A stretch of 64,000 nucleotides of DNA, taken from positions 5,549,661 through 5,613,660 of the forward strand of contig JAJEKV010000071.1 in NCBI GenBank assembly GCA_021234155.1, read 5' to 3'. This stretch comes from Isoetes taiwanensis (Eukaryota; Streptophyta; Lycopodiopsida; Isoetales; Isoetaceae). Made by a program: the position numbers and the translations under genes. The notes under the pieces are model-generated. The model searched no databases and was not told the DNA's origin. It worked only from the letters and a program-made list of their open reading frames with translations. Shown here piece after piece: positions 1-10,979 of the stretch; position 1 is the first letter of the stretch; every line of letters begins with the position of its first letter.

Positions 1-371
1 CTATTGAAAGAGGGTTTTGGGGATCCAAGGCGCTCGGGGGCAGAGGGCTGGGAAGAAGCAGCGATGGAGGAAGCTGGAGAAGAGGCGACGATGTGGGCAG
101 CATTGCACTGCAGAGCGGCCATAGCTGCGGGCAGGAATTGGGTGCCCGAATAGGGGATGAGGTTGGATAAGTAAGGAGAAGCTATCTGCTTCTTCTTTGC
201 CACTCCCTGCGCTCAGGTCTGCCAAGGCCATTCGGCAGGCCGCCATGGCTGCTGCTTTTGCATCCTGCCCTCAACCACAACTCCATTTGAGAAAGGCAGG
301 GAAAGAGCTTGCAGGGCAAGGAATGTAAAGAGCCACCGAAGAGATTCGGTGCTTCGATCGGCTCCCAAAAT

Positions 372-693
372 TGAGTTCGGGGAGCGGTAGGGTTAGCCAA
401 AGCGAACCCAGAAAATTCGCCAGCGAACCCCCAGGATTCGGCCAGTTTAACCCGGGCCATCTTGGCGTGGCGCCTGCGTGGCACTACCTACCGGGTTCGC
501 CAAGCGAACCCGAGCGGGGGGTTAGCCAACGTCGGGCTGGCGGCAAAGGCGTTTATTACGTAGGGGCATTTATTACCCCCTGCCGGGTTCGCCCAAGCGA
601 ACCCACCGGCGGGGGCTACATGTCAGATTTCGTAGGGGCAATTTATTAACCCCTGCCAGGTTCGCCCAAGCGAACCCACCGGCGGGGGCTACA
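372..693. repeat. GC-rich block with GGGTTCGCC-AAGCGAACCC palindromes (left cluster)
   Basis: At least five copies of a 19-21 bp palindrome (GGGTTCGCC, 0-2 bases, AAGCGAACCC and close variants) lie near 390-409, 414-431, 493-511, 585-604 and 658-677. The last two sit in a direct repeat of about 73 bp that shares the flanks taggggca, ttatta and accggcgggggctaca. The block is much richer in GC than its surroundings and replaces the catalytic half of the receptor-kinase gene. Copies of the same palindrome recur at 1712-2036. The palindromes and copy number are seen directly; the origin is unknown. Confidence 0.85.
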
Positions 694-702
694 CTCATTC
701 TC

Positions 703-1590
703 TCATGGCATTCTTCGTGCAAATAGGCCAGCCCCTTTGCTGTGCCGATTGCAATTTTGAGACGAATCGGCCAGGTTAATTGGGCTGCTGGAGCATCTCC
801 AAATAACCACGAATCTAAAGATCCCTTTACCATGTAAGCATAGATCAGGGCTCTGCGTTTCCCTTCGATGCAATACGCCAGGAGCTGAACCAGTTCAAAT
901 GATGAATTTTGCTCAGATTGTTACCTCTGCGAGAAATTCCTTGGAGCCCGGTTGGATCCATCCAAAGATCTTCACAAACGCCGCCAGTGTTGTTGGAAGC
1001 TTTGCTCTATACACGTTTCCAAATCCTCCCTCTCCCGGTTTTGGCGGAATCGGCAATGATTTTTTAGTCATTTGTTTGTAGGAAAATTGCGGTAGCTTTG
1101 CTCCCGATTGTGACTGCTTTAGAATCAAAGCTTCTTCCTCTGCTTCCTTATTCGATTTGATCTTGCAAATTGCTAGAATTATGCAGAGTAGAAAGAGCAG
1201 GATTATTGCACATGTTGCCCCAACAATTGGCTTCATAAATGGTTAGACTTAGATCTCCTAATTGGTGCTATTCCTGACTTCAGAAATGCTTCAAAAGTGT
1301 CGTTTGATACAGATTGGAGAGTACCCACCTCCTGAAAATGAAAGCAAGCCTTATCTTGTGCATGGAAAAACGCTGCATTGCAAGAACAATTGATGCTGCA
1401 TGCCTGGGAGCATGAAGTGGGACTGCTAATACCTCCAATAGGCTCTGCAAATCTGGTAGCAAAATAGTCAACTTTAGAGATCTGAGAATCCAAGGCCAAG
1501 AATCCGAGGAGGGAGAAAGTGTAGCGGTTGCAATCTGAAGCAATACAGAGAAAGAAGAGGGCAAAGGAAAGCTGGCGCGACCTGGTATAA
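703..1590 (-). pseudogene. S-receptor-like (SD2-5 type) protein kinase pseudogene, PAN domain to kinase N-lobe
   Basis: Read on the minus strand, three pieces appear in order. At ~1590-1260 there is a Cys-rich PAN/apple-like ectodomain (SCSQACSINCSCNAAFF, then CFHFQEVGTLQSVSNDTF). At ~1236-1130 follows a strongly hydrophobic membrane helix (ATCAIILLFLLCIILAICKI). At ~1080-703 come the start of a Ser/Thr kinase with the glycine loop GEGGFGNVY, a lysine region, and [10 protein letters not shown]...GLAYLHEEC. This order is typical of plant G-type lectin S-receptor-like kinases, which act as plasma-membrane receptors. The reading frame breaks near 910 and again near 835, and coding stops just before the expected HRD catalytic loop, where the GC-rich palindrome block begins. 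The lectin domain is also missing upstream. It is a decayed fragment; the family call is firm, the exact subfamily less so. Confidence 0.85.
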
Positions 1591-1675
1591 ACAAGGCCCT
1601 TGGATCCGATCATCCGCCCTTTTAGGCCATCTCCCAGATCCTGAAGCTCGCCCACATCATTTGTGTTGGTGGCTG

Positions 1676-2040
1676 CGAACCCCAAGAGTCCCCCGCCCGC
1701 CCCGCCATGCTTGGTTCGCCCAAAGCCGAACCCGGCTGGGGCCCTTCGCTGAAAACTCCCGCCGCGCACTGACTGCGTCACGACCTGCCGTCGACTGGTT
1801 CGCCCAGGCGAACCCTGGGGGTTAGATGCGCGTCTGCGGCGCCCACTTGCGCGTGCCATCGATCCCCGCCACCGACAAGCTTAACCGGTTTGGGTTCGCC
1901 AAAGCGAACCCGGCAAGAATGCCACGCAGTAATTATAGCGTGAACCACCATGCCACGCCTCTCGCGGGTTCGGGCCTGGCGAATCCACCGGGTTCGCCAA
2001 AAGCGAATTTATGGGGTTCGGGCTCGGGCGAACCCGCTGG
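1676..2040. repeat. GC-rich block with GGGTTCGCC-AAGCGAACCC palindromes (right cluster)
   Basis: Further copies of the palindrome found at 372-693 occur here, near 1712-1733, 1797-1815, 1892-1911, 1965-1986, 1990-2010 and 2014-2036. Variation is mostly in the central 1-5 bases and in single arm positions, with both arms usually kept complementary. Spacing is irregular, which rules out a CRISPR array. Overlapping open frames here are a by-product of high GC. Confidence 0.85.
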
Positions 2041-2217
2041 CATGTTGACTCAATTTCGAGCCAATAAAGTGGGCGGAAGAGATTGCTTGAAGAGCAAGAA
2101 AGAGAAATTTTCGGACTTTTTATTTTTGTTATTTTTTATGTAAACGTGTCATGCCCAGGTTTTTCGTGGGGCGTAAATATTACCCTCAAACGTAAATTGT
2201 ACCGCTTTATATATGTA

Positions 2218-3205
2218 TTGAAAAGACAAAATCTTTTCGCCAAAACGCACGACCACCTGTTTGATCTTCAAAACCTTACTCAGATCGCCACATTTTGATC
2301 CAGATGTCGCCTGCTTTTTGCAGCAAATCAGCCGTTTCTTCGCCACAAAAATCCCCCGCTTAAACAAATATCGAAGATGCGGATTTGATTCTCCATAGCT
2401 GCAAAAGTTTTTTTTCATTTGCAAAATCTGAAGCAACAGAAAAAAAATCAAGTTTTTTCATTATCGATCCGGGCATTGGGTATCGGATCCACGAACAGGC
2501 TTCCCATTCCGGCCAAGATAATCTAAATAAGCAACTACTTCATCCTCTTTCCATTCAATCCGCCATGCAGGGGGGCCCTTTAGAAATATAAATTGGGTTG
2601 CCCCGCTTAAATCCCCTTTGTGGCAAAGAAATCATCATATTTACATACGCATCCCTCGCTTTTTGAGTATGCAGAGTGGAGTGAAGAATTTCATCCCGAT
2701 TTTGGTTTTTTAGCTTGAGGTTCCAAGCCCCGCCCCTAACTGGTCGTTTTTGTCTTCCCCGGCTTGATTTTCACCATACTGACTTCAGTATCTTCCTTTT
2801 CTCGCCAAATCTTTCAAATGCTGCAGATCTTCGGATAAAAATCCCCTTTTCATCGCCCAGAATCAATAATCGCCTTCGAGTTTGGATCTGGATTCATAAA
2901 ACAGAGCATTTGATTAGAGAATACTCAACCGAATGAATAGTTTGACGAAATTTTGGCGCCTTCGATCCAAAAAATGGGACAGGATCTACCAGATTTTAGA
3001 AAAATCCATCGCCCACTTGTAGCAAATCCGCCGGAATCGAATATATGCAACAAGATCAAAAGAAACAAGATTTTTTTTTCGTTGCCGCTGCGACAACTTG
3101 CAAATCGATTCAAATATCAACTACAGATCAAGAAAACGGATATTTAATGCAAGACCCATTTGCAGAATCGGCATTCTGCATAGGTTTTTGGGCTCTGCAG
3201 AATCG
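2218..3205 (-). pseudogene. Decayed copy of the 136-aa gene region at 6.2-7.2 kb
   Basis: This segment aligns directly with 6208-7225: both begin with gacaaaatcttttc and end around gcagaatcggcatt. The part that corresponds to the 136-codon ORF (about 2475-2860, minus strand) carries many small deletions, for example in the stretches matching the start of the ORF and the region after LRDAYVNMM, so no long frame survives. A 40-odd base stretch present at ~7105-7145 is missing at ~3122. The intact partner has the longer and cleaner sequence, so this is most simply a duplicated copy in decay. Age and mechanism of duplication are not visible. Confidence 0.8.
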
Positions 3206-3290
3206 GCATTCTGCATAGGTTTTTGGGCGCTTGATAAGAAGATAAAAATGCACACTTGATAAGAAGATAAAAATAAGTTCTTATTCTGTA
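3160..3290. repeat. Short tandem duplications
   Basis: The phrase gcagaatcggcattctgca plus taggtttttgggc occurs twice in a row (~3163-3230), followed by two copies of cttgataagaagataaaaat. The duplications are absent from the sister segment near 7181-7225 and so arose after the ~1 kb duplication. Confidence 0.75.
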
Positions 3291-4480
3291 TGTTTCTATG
3301 GCAGAACATCGAACATGTCAAAAGAGCTAAACATCCGTTGAAATGGAAGCCTGGTCTATTGCTACACGTATAATTATAAGTAGTTAAAACTAAATGACAG
3401 GCTCAGCAAGGACGATTCATGCCATATCTCCTACCAACTTGTCAAGCACAGTTGTAAAGTTGCCTCATACAGTTGCAAAGTTGGGAAGCACTGAGTTGCT
3501 TAATAGCAGCACAACAGGCAGTACTAATCATAGCATACTAAACCTTTTCAAATTCTCAAGATCTGCAACAACATGATCAAACAAGAGTTTTTCTGCAACA
3601 ACATGATCAAACAAGAGTTTTTCAAAAACATGCGCAGTAAGATTGAACAAGAATGCGCAGCAAGAATGCGCAGTAAGATTGAACAAGAACTGTAAACAGG
3701 TTGAAAAACAGAGGTGCATTATACCGAGATACTTCAAAAACCTTCCTCAATTTGCTCTTCAAACAGAGGACATTTGTGTTTGGAGACAGCCCAAGGGGTC
3801 AAACATTAAGTATTTGCAACTTTCCTAGTGAAACGTTGCTGGAAAAATCAAATCATTCCCTAACCTGCTGATACACAACCATCAGTCAACTAAGATCAAA
3901 TTTAAGCTAAAATAACAAAGCCAAACCTCTGCTCGAGCTTCTGCATCAACTGGTACAACAACAGTTTTCACAGGTTAGGTTTTGAAGATGACAACCAATT
4001 TTGCTGCATCATAGAAAATCACAGAAAATCTGAATCAGGCTATAAAGCTTATGTATGCCTGTTATAAAGCTTATGTATGCCAATAAGATCCTGCGAATCT
4101 CTGGATATAAAGCTTATGCGAATCATGCTGTAGAAGTCCGATAGAGCTGTAGAAGTCCGACTAAGCTGTAGAAGTCCGATAGAGCTGTAGAAGTCCGATA
4201 GAGCAACACGAAGAAATGAGCTGTAGCTGTAGCTGTAGCTGTAACACGAAGACAAAACTGGCCGCATCAACAAAACTGCCCTAAACTGGCCGCATCAACA
4301 AAACTTTCATTCAGAACAAAACCTAAACTTTCATTCAACCCTAAACTGGCCGCATCAACAAAACTTTTGCTTTTTTCTTTCATTTTCAGAAGAAACTCAT
4401 GCTCTAGGAAACTCCAGCATCAAGAAACTCCTGCATTCGTTAGAATATTAAAATCCCAAAGCTTCCTTCACAAAAACTTT
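3291..4480. other. AT-rich intergenic stretch with small tandem repeats
   Basis: No convincing gene. It holds two copies of a 30 bp phrase (caacaacatgatcaaacaag...) at ~3568-3626, four copies of agctgtagaagtccga at ~4129-4200, a run of about four agctgt units at ~4216-4245, and three copies of aaactggccgcatcaacaaa at ~4256-4366. The predicted peptides here merely translate these repeats. Confidence 0.7.
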
Positions 4481-4489
4481 TCCTAGTCT

Positions 4490-4870
4490 CGGTATAGATT
4501 TATACCGTCAAGCTGAAAACGAGATGTAGAACATATTTTGCCTTGTTTTATCCAATCCATGGCATGTTATATCTATGCAATGTCACGTTATAACCATGAA
4601 GATAGTTTTATATAAATGATTTTTTTTGTGTTATAGCATACTAGAGTTGTAGCAAAACGTTTCTAAAGAGAGCTCGCGGTATAAATTTATACCGTGGCTT
4701 CCCGTGTAAAAAAATGTCGGTATAAATTTATACTGCTCCCGCTCTTTTCCTGTGGGGTGATGGTATAAATTTATACCGCTTGAGCTTACATGCGGTACAA
4801 ATTTATACCGCTCGAGTTGTCTCTCCGTGCACTGCTTGAGCTCACGTGGTATAAATTTATATTTTTATGC
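4490..4870. repeat. Cluster of GGTATAAATTTATACC palindromes
   Basis: Six copies of a 16-18 bp palindrome (CGGTATAAATTTATACCG and variants) occur at about 4490-4508, 4678-4694, 4717-4735, 4761-4779, 4793-4810 and 4847-4863. The last three are embedded in a loose repeat with ctTGAGCTcac between them. Sequence outside the palindromes is only partly shared, so the palindrome itself seems to be the repeated unit. Confidence 0.85.
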
Positions 4871-6190
4871 CTCTTGAGCTCACCTATGCTTCAAATTCAT
4901 ATCGTCCAACAAATGTGGGGGAAATTAAAGACGCAAAATATAACTTTGTTTAAAATGTCAAATGTATTACATTTTTTACAATTTTGTTTAAAAAATTGTA
5001 GTGGTTTTAAAAACTTTGAATATTATATGCTTTTGTTGCTCTAGTGGAATTGCTATTTGTTTCAATGTCAAATTGTTTATTGTATTTAGATTTGTTAGTA
5101 TTTTTCATACCAAACTAGGGGGCCAAAACGGGGCAATAAACAATTTCGAATGTAAGCTAGATTCAATTACCCCCTCAAAAAGGGTACCTAAAATGTCCAA
5201 AATGTCACTTTTGTCACAAATAGATCGTGAAAATGGATCTTTTTTGGAGAATTTTAGGGAATCTTTCAAAGATTCCTTTTGAAGTGCGTTTGGAGCAAAT
5301 AAGTGCGTTTCAATTTAAACTTTGTTGTGTTTGCAGATACATGGTTTGATTGCTGCCTCATGCCCAGCAGGTTTGCATGTACATGCTGCTGCAGCATGCA
5401 TCTACATACATGGTTCGATTGCTGCCTCATGCCCAGCAGGTTTGCATGGAGGAGAAGCTTAGGCCGCATGTACATGGTGCTGCAGCATGCATCCGGCCAC
5501 AGTGGTTTAGTTCTTCGTTCCGTGTGAAGGCTAAGGTGTTTGTTGCATACTCCTACACAGGTTGCTGTTGTGTTTGAGTTCCTTGTATTTTGTGTTGCGA
5601 GTTCCTTCTTCTCTTCCAGCTAATTTCACTTGTTGCTGAATTCTCTAGCATATGGGGTTCAAATCCTTGTGTGACATGTTGTTATGTGTGATTTGTATTT
5701 TGACTTCTTGCAAAGGTTGGGAAATCTTATGATGAGCTGGAAATGGGGATTTGACGCCATCATGGACTTGGTGGACGGTCTGGAATCAGGAAAAGAAATA
5801 TGCACAAGAATATCATGCTGATCAATGGTCCAAAACAAACAGATAAGATGAAACAAACGAAAATAGTGATGCCGATGCCGCCTTGTATTTCAAACTATCG
5901 AAAAAGTTGTTGGTGTATTTTATTGGATTTTTTGTTTTTTAAGCTGAAAAATTGCCAGAAACAAGTTTTTGGGGAGAAACCCCCATTAGTGAACCCTATA
6001 CCCTTAGATCGATGGTTTTTTCTACGCCCGATTTGGGTTGGGCTCCAATGGAAACCTCCCCAGGACATTATTACCATGCATAATGTCCCAGTGATGGACA
6101 TTAGATTAACTGTACAAGACAAAACAACGTAAACATAAACATAAACAGAATCATATTTTGCATTTAACATTTCAATGTACATATTCTTCA
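4871..6190. other. Intergenic stretch with a 69 bp tandem duplication at 5337-5490
   Basis: AT-rich, no supported gene. At 5337-5490 a unit containing ttgattgctgcctcatgccc and agcaggtttgcatg is present twice, separated by catgctgctgcagcatgcat, itself a near-palindrome that also recurs near 5473-5493. The rest shows no recognisable coding or repeat structure. Confidence 0.6.
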
Positions 6191-6426
6191 CAGAAGCATA
6201 ATTTATAAAAGACAAAATCTTTTCATCAAACAGACAAACCCGTTTGATCTTCAAAACCTTACTCTGGATCGCCACCATTTTGATCCAGATGCTGCTCTGT
6301 TTTTAGCAGCAAATCAGGCCGTTTCTTCGCCACAAAAAATCCCCCCGTTTAAACAAATATCGAAGATGCGGATTTGATTCTCCATAGCTGCAGAAAAGTT
6401 TTTTCTGTTGCAAAATCCGAAGCAGC

Positions 6427-6837
6427 TTATCGATCCAGGCATTGGGTATCAGATCCACGAACAGGCTTCCCATTCCGGCGAAGATAATCTAAATAAGCAA
6501 CTACTTCATCCTCCTTCCATTCAATCCGTCTGCAGGGGGGCCCTTTAGAAATATAAATTGGGTTGCCAAGAACAGCCCCGCTTAAATCCCCTTTTGTGGC
6601 AACAGAAATCATCATATTTACATATGCATCCCTCAGTTTTTTGAGTATGCAGAGTGGAGTGAAGAATTTCATCCTGATTTTGGGTTTTTTTAGCTTGAGA
6701 TTCCAAGCCCTGCTCCCTAATCTGGCCGTTTTTGTCTTCCTCGGCTTCAGATTTTCGCCATACAGCTTCCTGTATCTTCCTTTTCTGCCCAATCTTTCGA
6801 ATGCGCTGCAGATGCTGGATAAAAATCCCCTTTTCAT
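6427..6837 (-). CDS. Small basic plant protein, 136 aa, LRDAYVNMM motif
   Basis: A single uninterrupted frame. I chose the ATG at 6837 because the longer frame starts only with a TTG codon. The protein is very basic in its first half (many K and R up to residue ~58). Residues ~57-76 hold the motif MKFFTPLCILKKLRDAYVNM, and an acidic C-terminal helix (EWKEDEVVAYLDYLRRNGKP, ~106-125) follows. From memory, many land-plant genomes encode small uncharacterised basic proteins with a similar core (basic arm, 'L+RLRDAYV+MM', then a short acidic 'E+DEK+I.EIY' helix); this resemblance is my inference and no function is known to me. The duplicate at 2.2-3.2 kb is broken, while this copy has kept its frame, which argues for selection or for recent origin. 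No intron is needed. Confidence 0.6.
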   Translation of the reverse strand: MKRGFLSSICSAFERLGRKGRYRKLYGENLKPRKTKTARLGSRAWNLKLKKPKIRMKFFTPLCILKKLRDAYVNMMISVATKGDLSGAVLGNPIYISKGPPCRRIEWKEDEVVAYLDYLRRNGKPVRGSDTQCLDR

Positions 6838-7259
6838 CGCCCACAATCAATAATCGCCTTCGAATGTGGATCTGGATTCATAAAACAGAGCATTTGATTA
6901 GATAATACTCAACCGAATGAATAGCTTGACGAAATTTGGCGCCTTCGATCCAAAAAATGGGACAGGATCTACCAGATTTTGGAAAAATCCATCGCCCACT
7001 TGCAGCAAATCCGCCGGGATCGAATATATGCAACAAGATCAAAAGAAACAAGATTTTTTTTTTCTTTGCCGCTGCGCCAACTTGCAAATCGATTCAAATA
7101 TCACCGACCGCCAAAAGCTCTGCAATCAAGACAAAAACGGAAGCAGATCAAGAAAACGGATATTTAATGCAAGACCCATTTGCAGAATCGGCATTTTGCA
7201 TAGATTTTTGGGCTCTGCAGCGCAGATCCAAGACAAAAAAAAGATTAAACAAAGCGTGA

Positions 7260-8930
7260 AGAAATAAGAAACAGAGCAAAAGGGCCGACAGTGTATCAAG
7301 AAACCACATGGCTTCAATAAATCCTTCCAATACCTTTGTTTTTGCTACCGGAATAGATCATATGCAAAATGGGCAATGCAGCTTAAAAAAACATAAACTG
7401 GGTTCGAAGATCGGCCATTAAAATCCACACTGCTTTGACGGATCGATCAAGTAAAATAATAATCGGCCATCAATTTTGTTAAGTTTCTTGCCCTTTCTGC
7501 GCTGTCTCTGTCGGTTTGAAAGCTACAGATCAAAGACTGGATTGTAGAAAAAGAGATTTTTTGCCAGATTATCTGCTCAAGATGACCTACTCAATGCGTA
7601 GGGATTGATTCGCACAACCCGATGATCGAGATTTTTGGGTTTGGGTTTTGTGCTCCACTGACAGATCTGAGACAAAATAGACTCGTTTTGACGCCAAAAT
7701 CTTAAAACAGAGTTTTGGGTTTCTGCAAAACAGAGATTGCGACGATTTTGAAATGAATTTTTACCTCAGAAGTTTAAGCCTCTGTTCAAAATATTTGTTT
7801 CGTTAAGCATTTCTTAAGATTAAAAGGAAGCAATAGGATAGAAAGTACCTTTTTTCTTTCTTAAGCTAAGCTTTTTCTGCCGGAATCAAAAAGAAGAAAC
7901 GACCGAAAGGCAAAATCTCTGTGCCAGAATCAAAGGAAAATGTCTCGGAAAAGCGAATTTGGAAAAATGATGGATTTAAAGCTTCAGATCTGCAGCACTC
8001 TGGATTGATTGATGGGATCAAAAGCACGAGAAAGTGATGATATAGATCAAATAATAATAGATGAGCCTTAGGTTTGCAATATTTAGGCTAGGGCGGCCAA
8101 TTTTTAAAATGTAATTAATAATGATTTGCATCTTATTCAGGTAATACGTGGAGCTTTTGCTTTCATGATTTTAGCACCTAGTCAGCTAATACGTGGAGTT
8201 TTTTCAATCATGACCTGTCAACTAAGTCCAGATCATAGGCTTCAAAAAATCCAAAAATCCGGTAATATCAAATATGGGCGGCATTTTTCCTACTTCGGTG
8301 GGCCACTAAATTCGAGCCCTGCAAGCGAGTAGAAAAAGTTTGGAGAATCTCCTTGAAAATGATGACCTTCCCGTGGACGTAAAAAATACATCTATCTATC
8401 TATCTTTTATAACTAGAGCTAGAGGAATCCACACCATTTTTGTCTTCAAATTCTAAACTTACTAGTATTTTTTCTCGAACTCCAAGAAGAAATGGTAGTA
8501 AACATTTTGCTCAATCTCGCCTTGAACTTACATTAATTGTGTCCAGCTCTTTGTGAAAAATTACCTTTGCCACTATTTTAGTAGGAGCAATAGCTACCTG
8601 AATTCCTAAAGCTCATGTAAGAGTAGGACAATAAAATGTTGATCATGTTCAATTTGATAGTAGAAGTGCAATCAATCTCATTATTGAGAAACTGCGATCA
8701 TTCTCATTATTGAGAAATTGCAATAGCAACTTGATATCATAAAGCGTTCGTAAATCCTATGCTATCGAGTTAGCAAAATCGGACTATCATTAGTCCACAA
8801 AGTATCAACAAGGATATCACATCAATATTTGCGATCTAAATTTCCTCTAGAATTTGATGTTTAGCAAAAACGGGTGATGATCTAGGTGATTGAAAGGTGT
8901 TGGTACCAGTGTTGTCCCGCATGTATGAAT
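7260..8930. other. Intergenic stretch upstream of the 136-aa gene; small repeats only
   Basis: This AT-rich stretch would contain the promoter and 5' leader of the minus-strand gene at 6427-6837, but no decisive promoter element can be picked by eye. It holds a direct repeat of taatacgtggag...tcatga (~8143-8212), a short (atct)n run near 8389-8403, and two copies of tctcattattgagaaa at ~8677-8708. No gene supported. Confidence 0.55.
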
Positions 8931-8933
8931 TTT

Positions 8934-10762
8934 ATAATGGGATCAATCCGCTCTATCTTTATGGTAACTTTTACTTATGTTCTATTTGTTTTATTGTGAT
9001 GAAATTCAAAAGCTACAGGCGATGAAAGCCTCAAATGAATTCTAGTTTTTTTCTGGTTTGAATTCTAAAATTTTTGTCACACCGGGGGGGACGTCTCTAA
9101 GGCCGAAGAAAACTTTTTTTTTGCAACACAAACCATTAACATCCAACATATAAAAATTAAATCCCCAACACATAACAACCAATACATAACAACCATTGAC
9201 ATTAACAACCAACACATAACTACCATTGACATTAATTAACACAACCATTGGGTCCAACACATTTAAATTAAAATCCCCCTTAAACCCCCTTTGGTTTTAA
9301 ACCCCCTTTGGTTTGGGTGCATATTCACACGGGGGGTGACTCTGGGCAACGAGAGGCGTTGGATAGGCATATTCATCCCTTATTCCTTAATCTACACCAC
9401 ATGCGTAAAGTTCCTCGTTTGTAGGGTATGCAAGTACAAAATTTGCTATCCAGATAACAAGATTCGCGAAAAATACTATAAGATTTCAAGCGAATTACTA
9501 TATGGTGTTGATTTTTGTACGTGCAAAAATACAATTATGAAGGCTCTCGCCGCCCTAAGTCACCCCCGCAGGGTGAATATGCACCCAAACCAAAGGGGGT
9601 TTAAGGGGATTTTAATTTAAATGTGTTGGACCCAATGGTTGTGTTAATTAATGTCAATGGTAGTTATGTGTTGGTTGTTAATGTCAATGGTTGTTATGTA
9701 TTGGTTGTTATGTGTTGGGGATTTAATTTTTATATGTTGGATGTTAATGGTTTGTGAAAAAAAAAAAATTGGTTCGGGGCCTTAGAGACGCCCCCCTTGT
9801 GTGACAAAAATTTTAGAATTCAAACCAGAAAAAAACTAGAATTCATTTGAGGCTTTCATCGCCTGTAGCTTTTGAATTTCATCACAATAAAACAAATAGA
9901 ACATAAGTAAAAGTTACCATAAAGATAGAGCGGATTGATCCCATTATTCTCAAAAAGTCATAAAGTTTGCAACACCCATACACAAACATTTTTCAACTGG
10001 AATTTAACAATGACCTTTGACCTCCATGGATTCTTGTGGTGAGAAACCAAAGTGGAAACTTTTTCTCGCTTGTTAGCACAAGGATCTAGAAGCCTTGGAA
10101 TTTGCTTAATAACCGCCTCAAAATCTAAAAATGCATGGTAATTTTTGCAATCTTCATTCGGAATGAGCCATAAAACAATATCCAATAAGCGCTTAATCAG
10201 TATTAATCACCGGTGGTAGGATGTGAAAGCCTACCAAACCCGGCGAAAAATTGTTTGTTTTAGCATAGATAACTTAACCAAACATATCCATATCATACAC
10301 TATCAAAAGATCTCGGAGAGAGCTTTCCAACGCAATAAAAAATCATCTCAAACAGAGCTCTTAAGTCAAAAGTTATAATAAGAAATGTGTTCTTGGGGAA
10401 ACGCACTACATCGCCCTTCAAGCCCTTCATGTGCCCATTATGCACCACACACACAAAAAGAGGGCTTTTGTTGTGAGCCATTGGTTGTTGACCATTATGC
10501 ACCACACGCACAAAAAGAGTGTTTTTGTTGTGAGCCATTGGTTGTTGACCATTATGCACTACACGCACAAAAAAGGGGCTTTTGTTGTGAGCCATTGGTT
10601 GTTGACCATTGAAAAAAAAAGGCTAAAATCAATGGCTCAGAAATGGTGCACTCTAGATGTACGCATTAGTACATCCATTTGAATACATCACGAAATCATA
10701 GGAAAACCTTAGTGAAAAGCGTACAAAAACACAAAGAAAATCCCCTGTTATTATGCTACATA
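8934..10762 (+). mobile_element. Foldback element, copy 1 (two ~410 bp inverted arms plus ~0.8 kb tail)
   Basis: The arm at ~8934-9358 is repeated in inverted orientation at ~9541-9946: it begins ttataatgggatcaatccgc and returns as gcggattgatcccattatt. About 180 bp separate the arms. A tail at 9947-10762 follows, with the 57 bp minisatellite. The whole arrangement occurs again, inverted, at 32783-34220. The central 180 bp and the adjacent arm parts contain an open frame (9291-9620), and the other copy retains a related one on the opposite strand (34167-33907), sharing KYYKISSE and LYGVDF; whether this was ever a protein is doubtful. No transposase is visible, so it is probably non-autonomous. 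No target-site duplication could be fixed. Confidence 0.8.
10434..10612 (+). repeat. 57 bp minisatellite, three units
   Basis: Three units of 57 bp, each starting attatgca(c)accacac, passing cacaaaaag and ending gagccattggttgttgacc. Units differ at a few positions only. The other foldback copy has two related units with an altered spacer (~32935-33110), so unit number varies between copies. Confidence 0.9.
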
Positions 10763-10979
10763 TTCAAGAACTTTTACATTTTCTTGGTTTTTTTGTTTTT
10801 AATGCAACAACCCAACCCTAAGTGACACCTTATCTAAAAGCCTAGGCTATCCATATGTCTAAAAAACGATGACATAGACATTCTCCTAACCATTAGATCT
10901 TGATCTAGGAAAATGGACGATTGAGAAAAATAAGCGAGCCATGTCTATCCTGAATGTCGCCTAAACCTGAAACCCCGAA

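Noticed and set aside
372-2036. CRISPR-like array of regularly repeated palindromes
   Set aside because: Spacing ranges from a few bases to about a kilobase, there are no unique equal-length spacers and no cas genes, and the genome is a plant nuclear one.
4490-4870. Six TATA boxes
   Set aside because: The TATAAATT words are part of a conserved palindrome that extends to GG..CC on both sides, and no gene start follows.
10385-10682. Three overlapping ORFs with repeated Cys/His peptides
   Set aside because: They are translations of the 57 bp minisatellite in three frames, not a zinc-finger protein.
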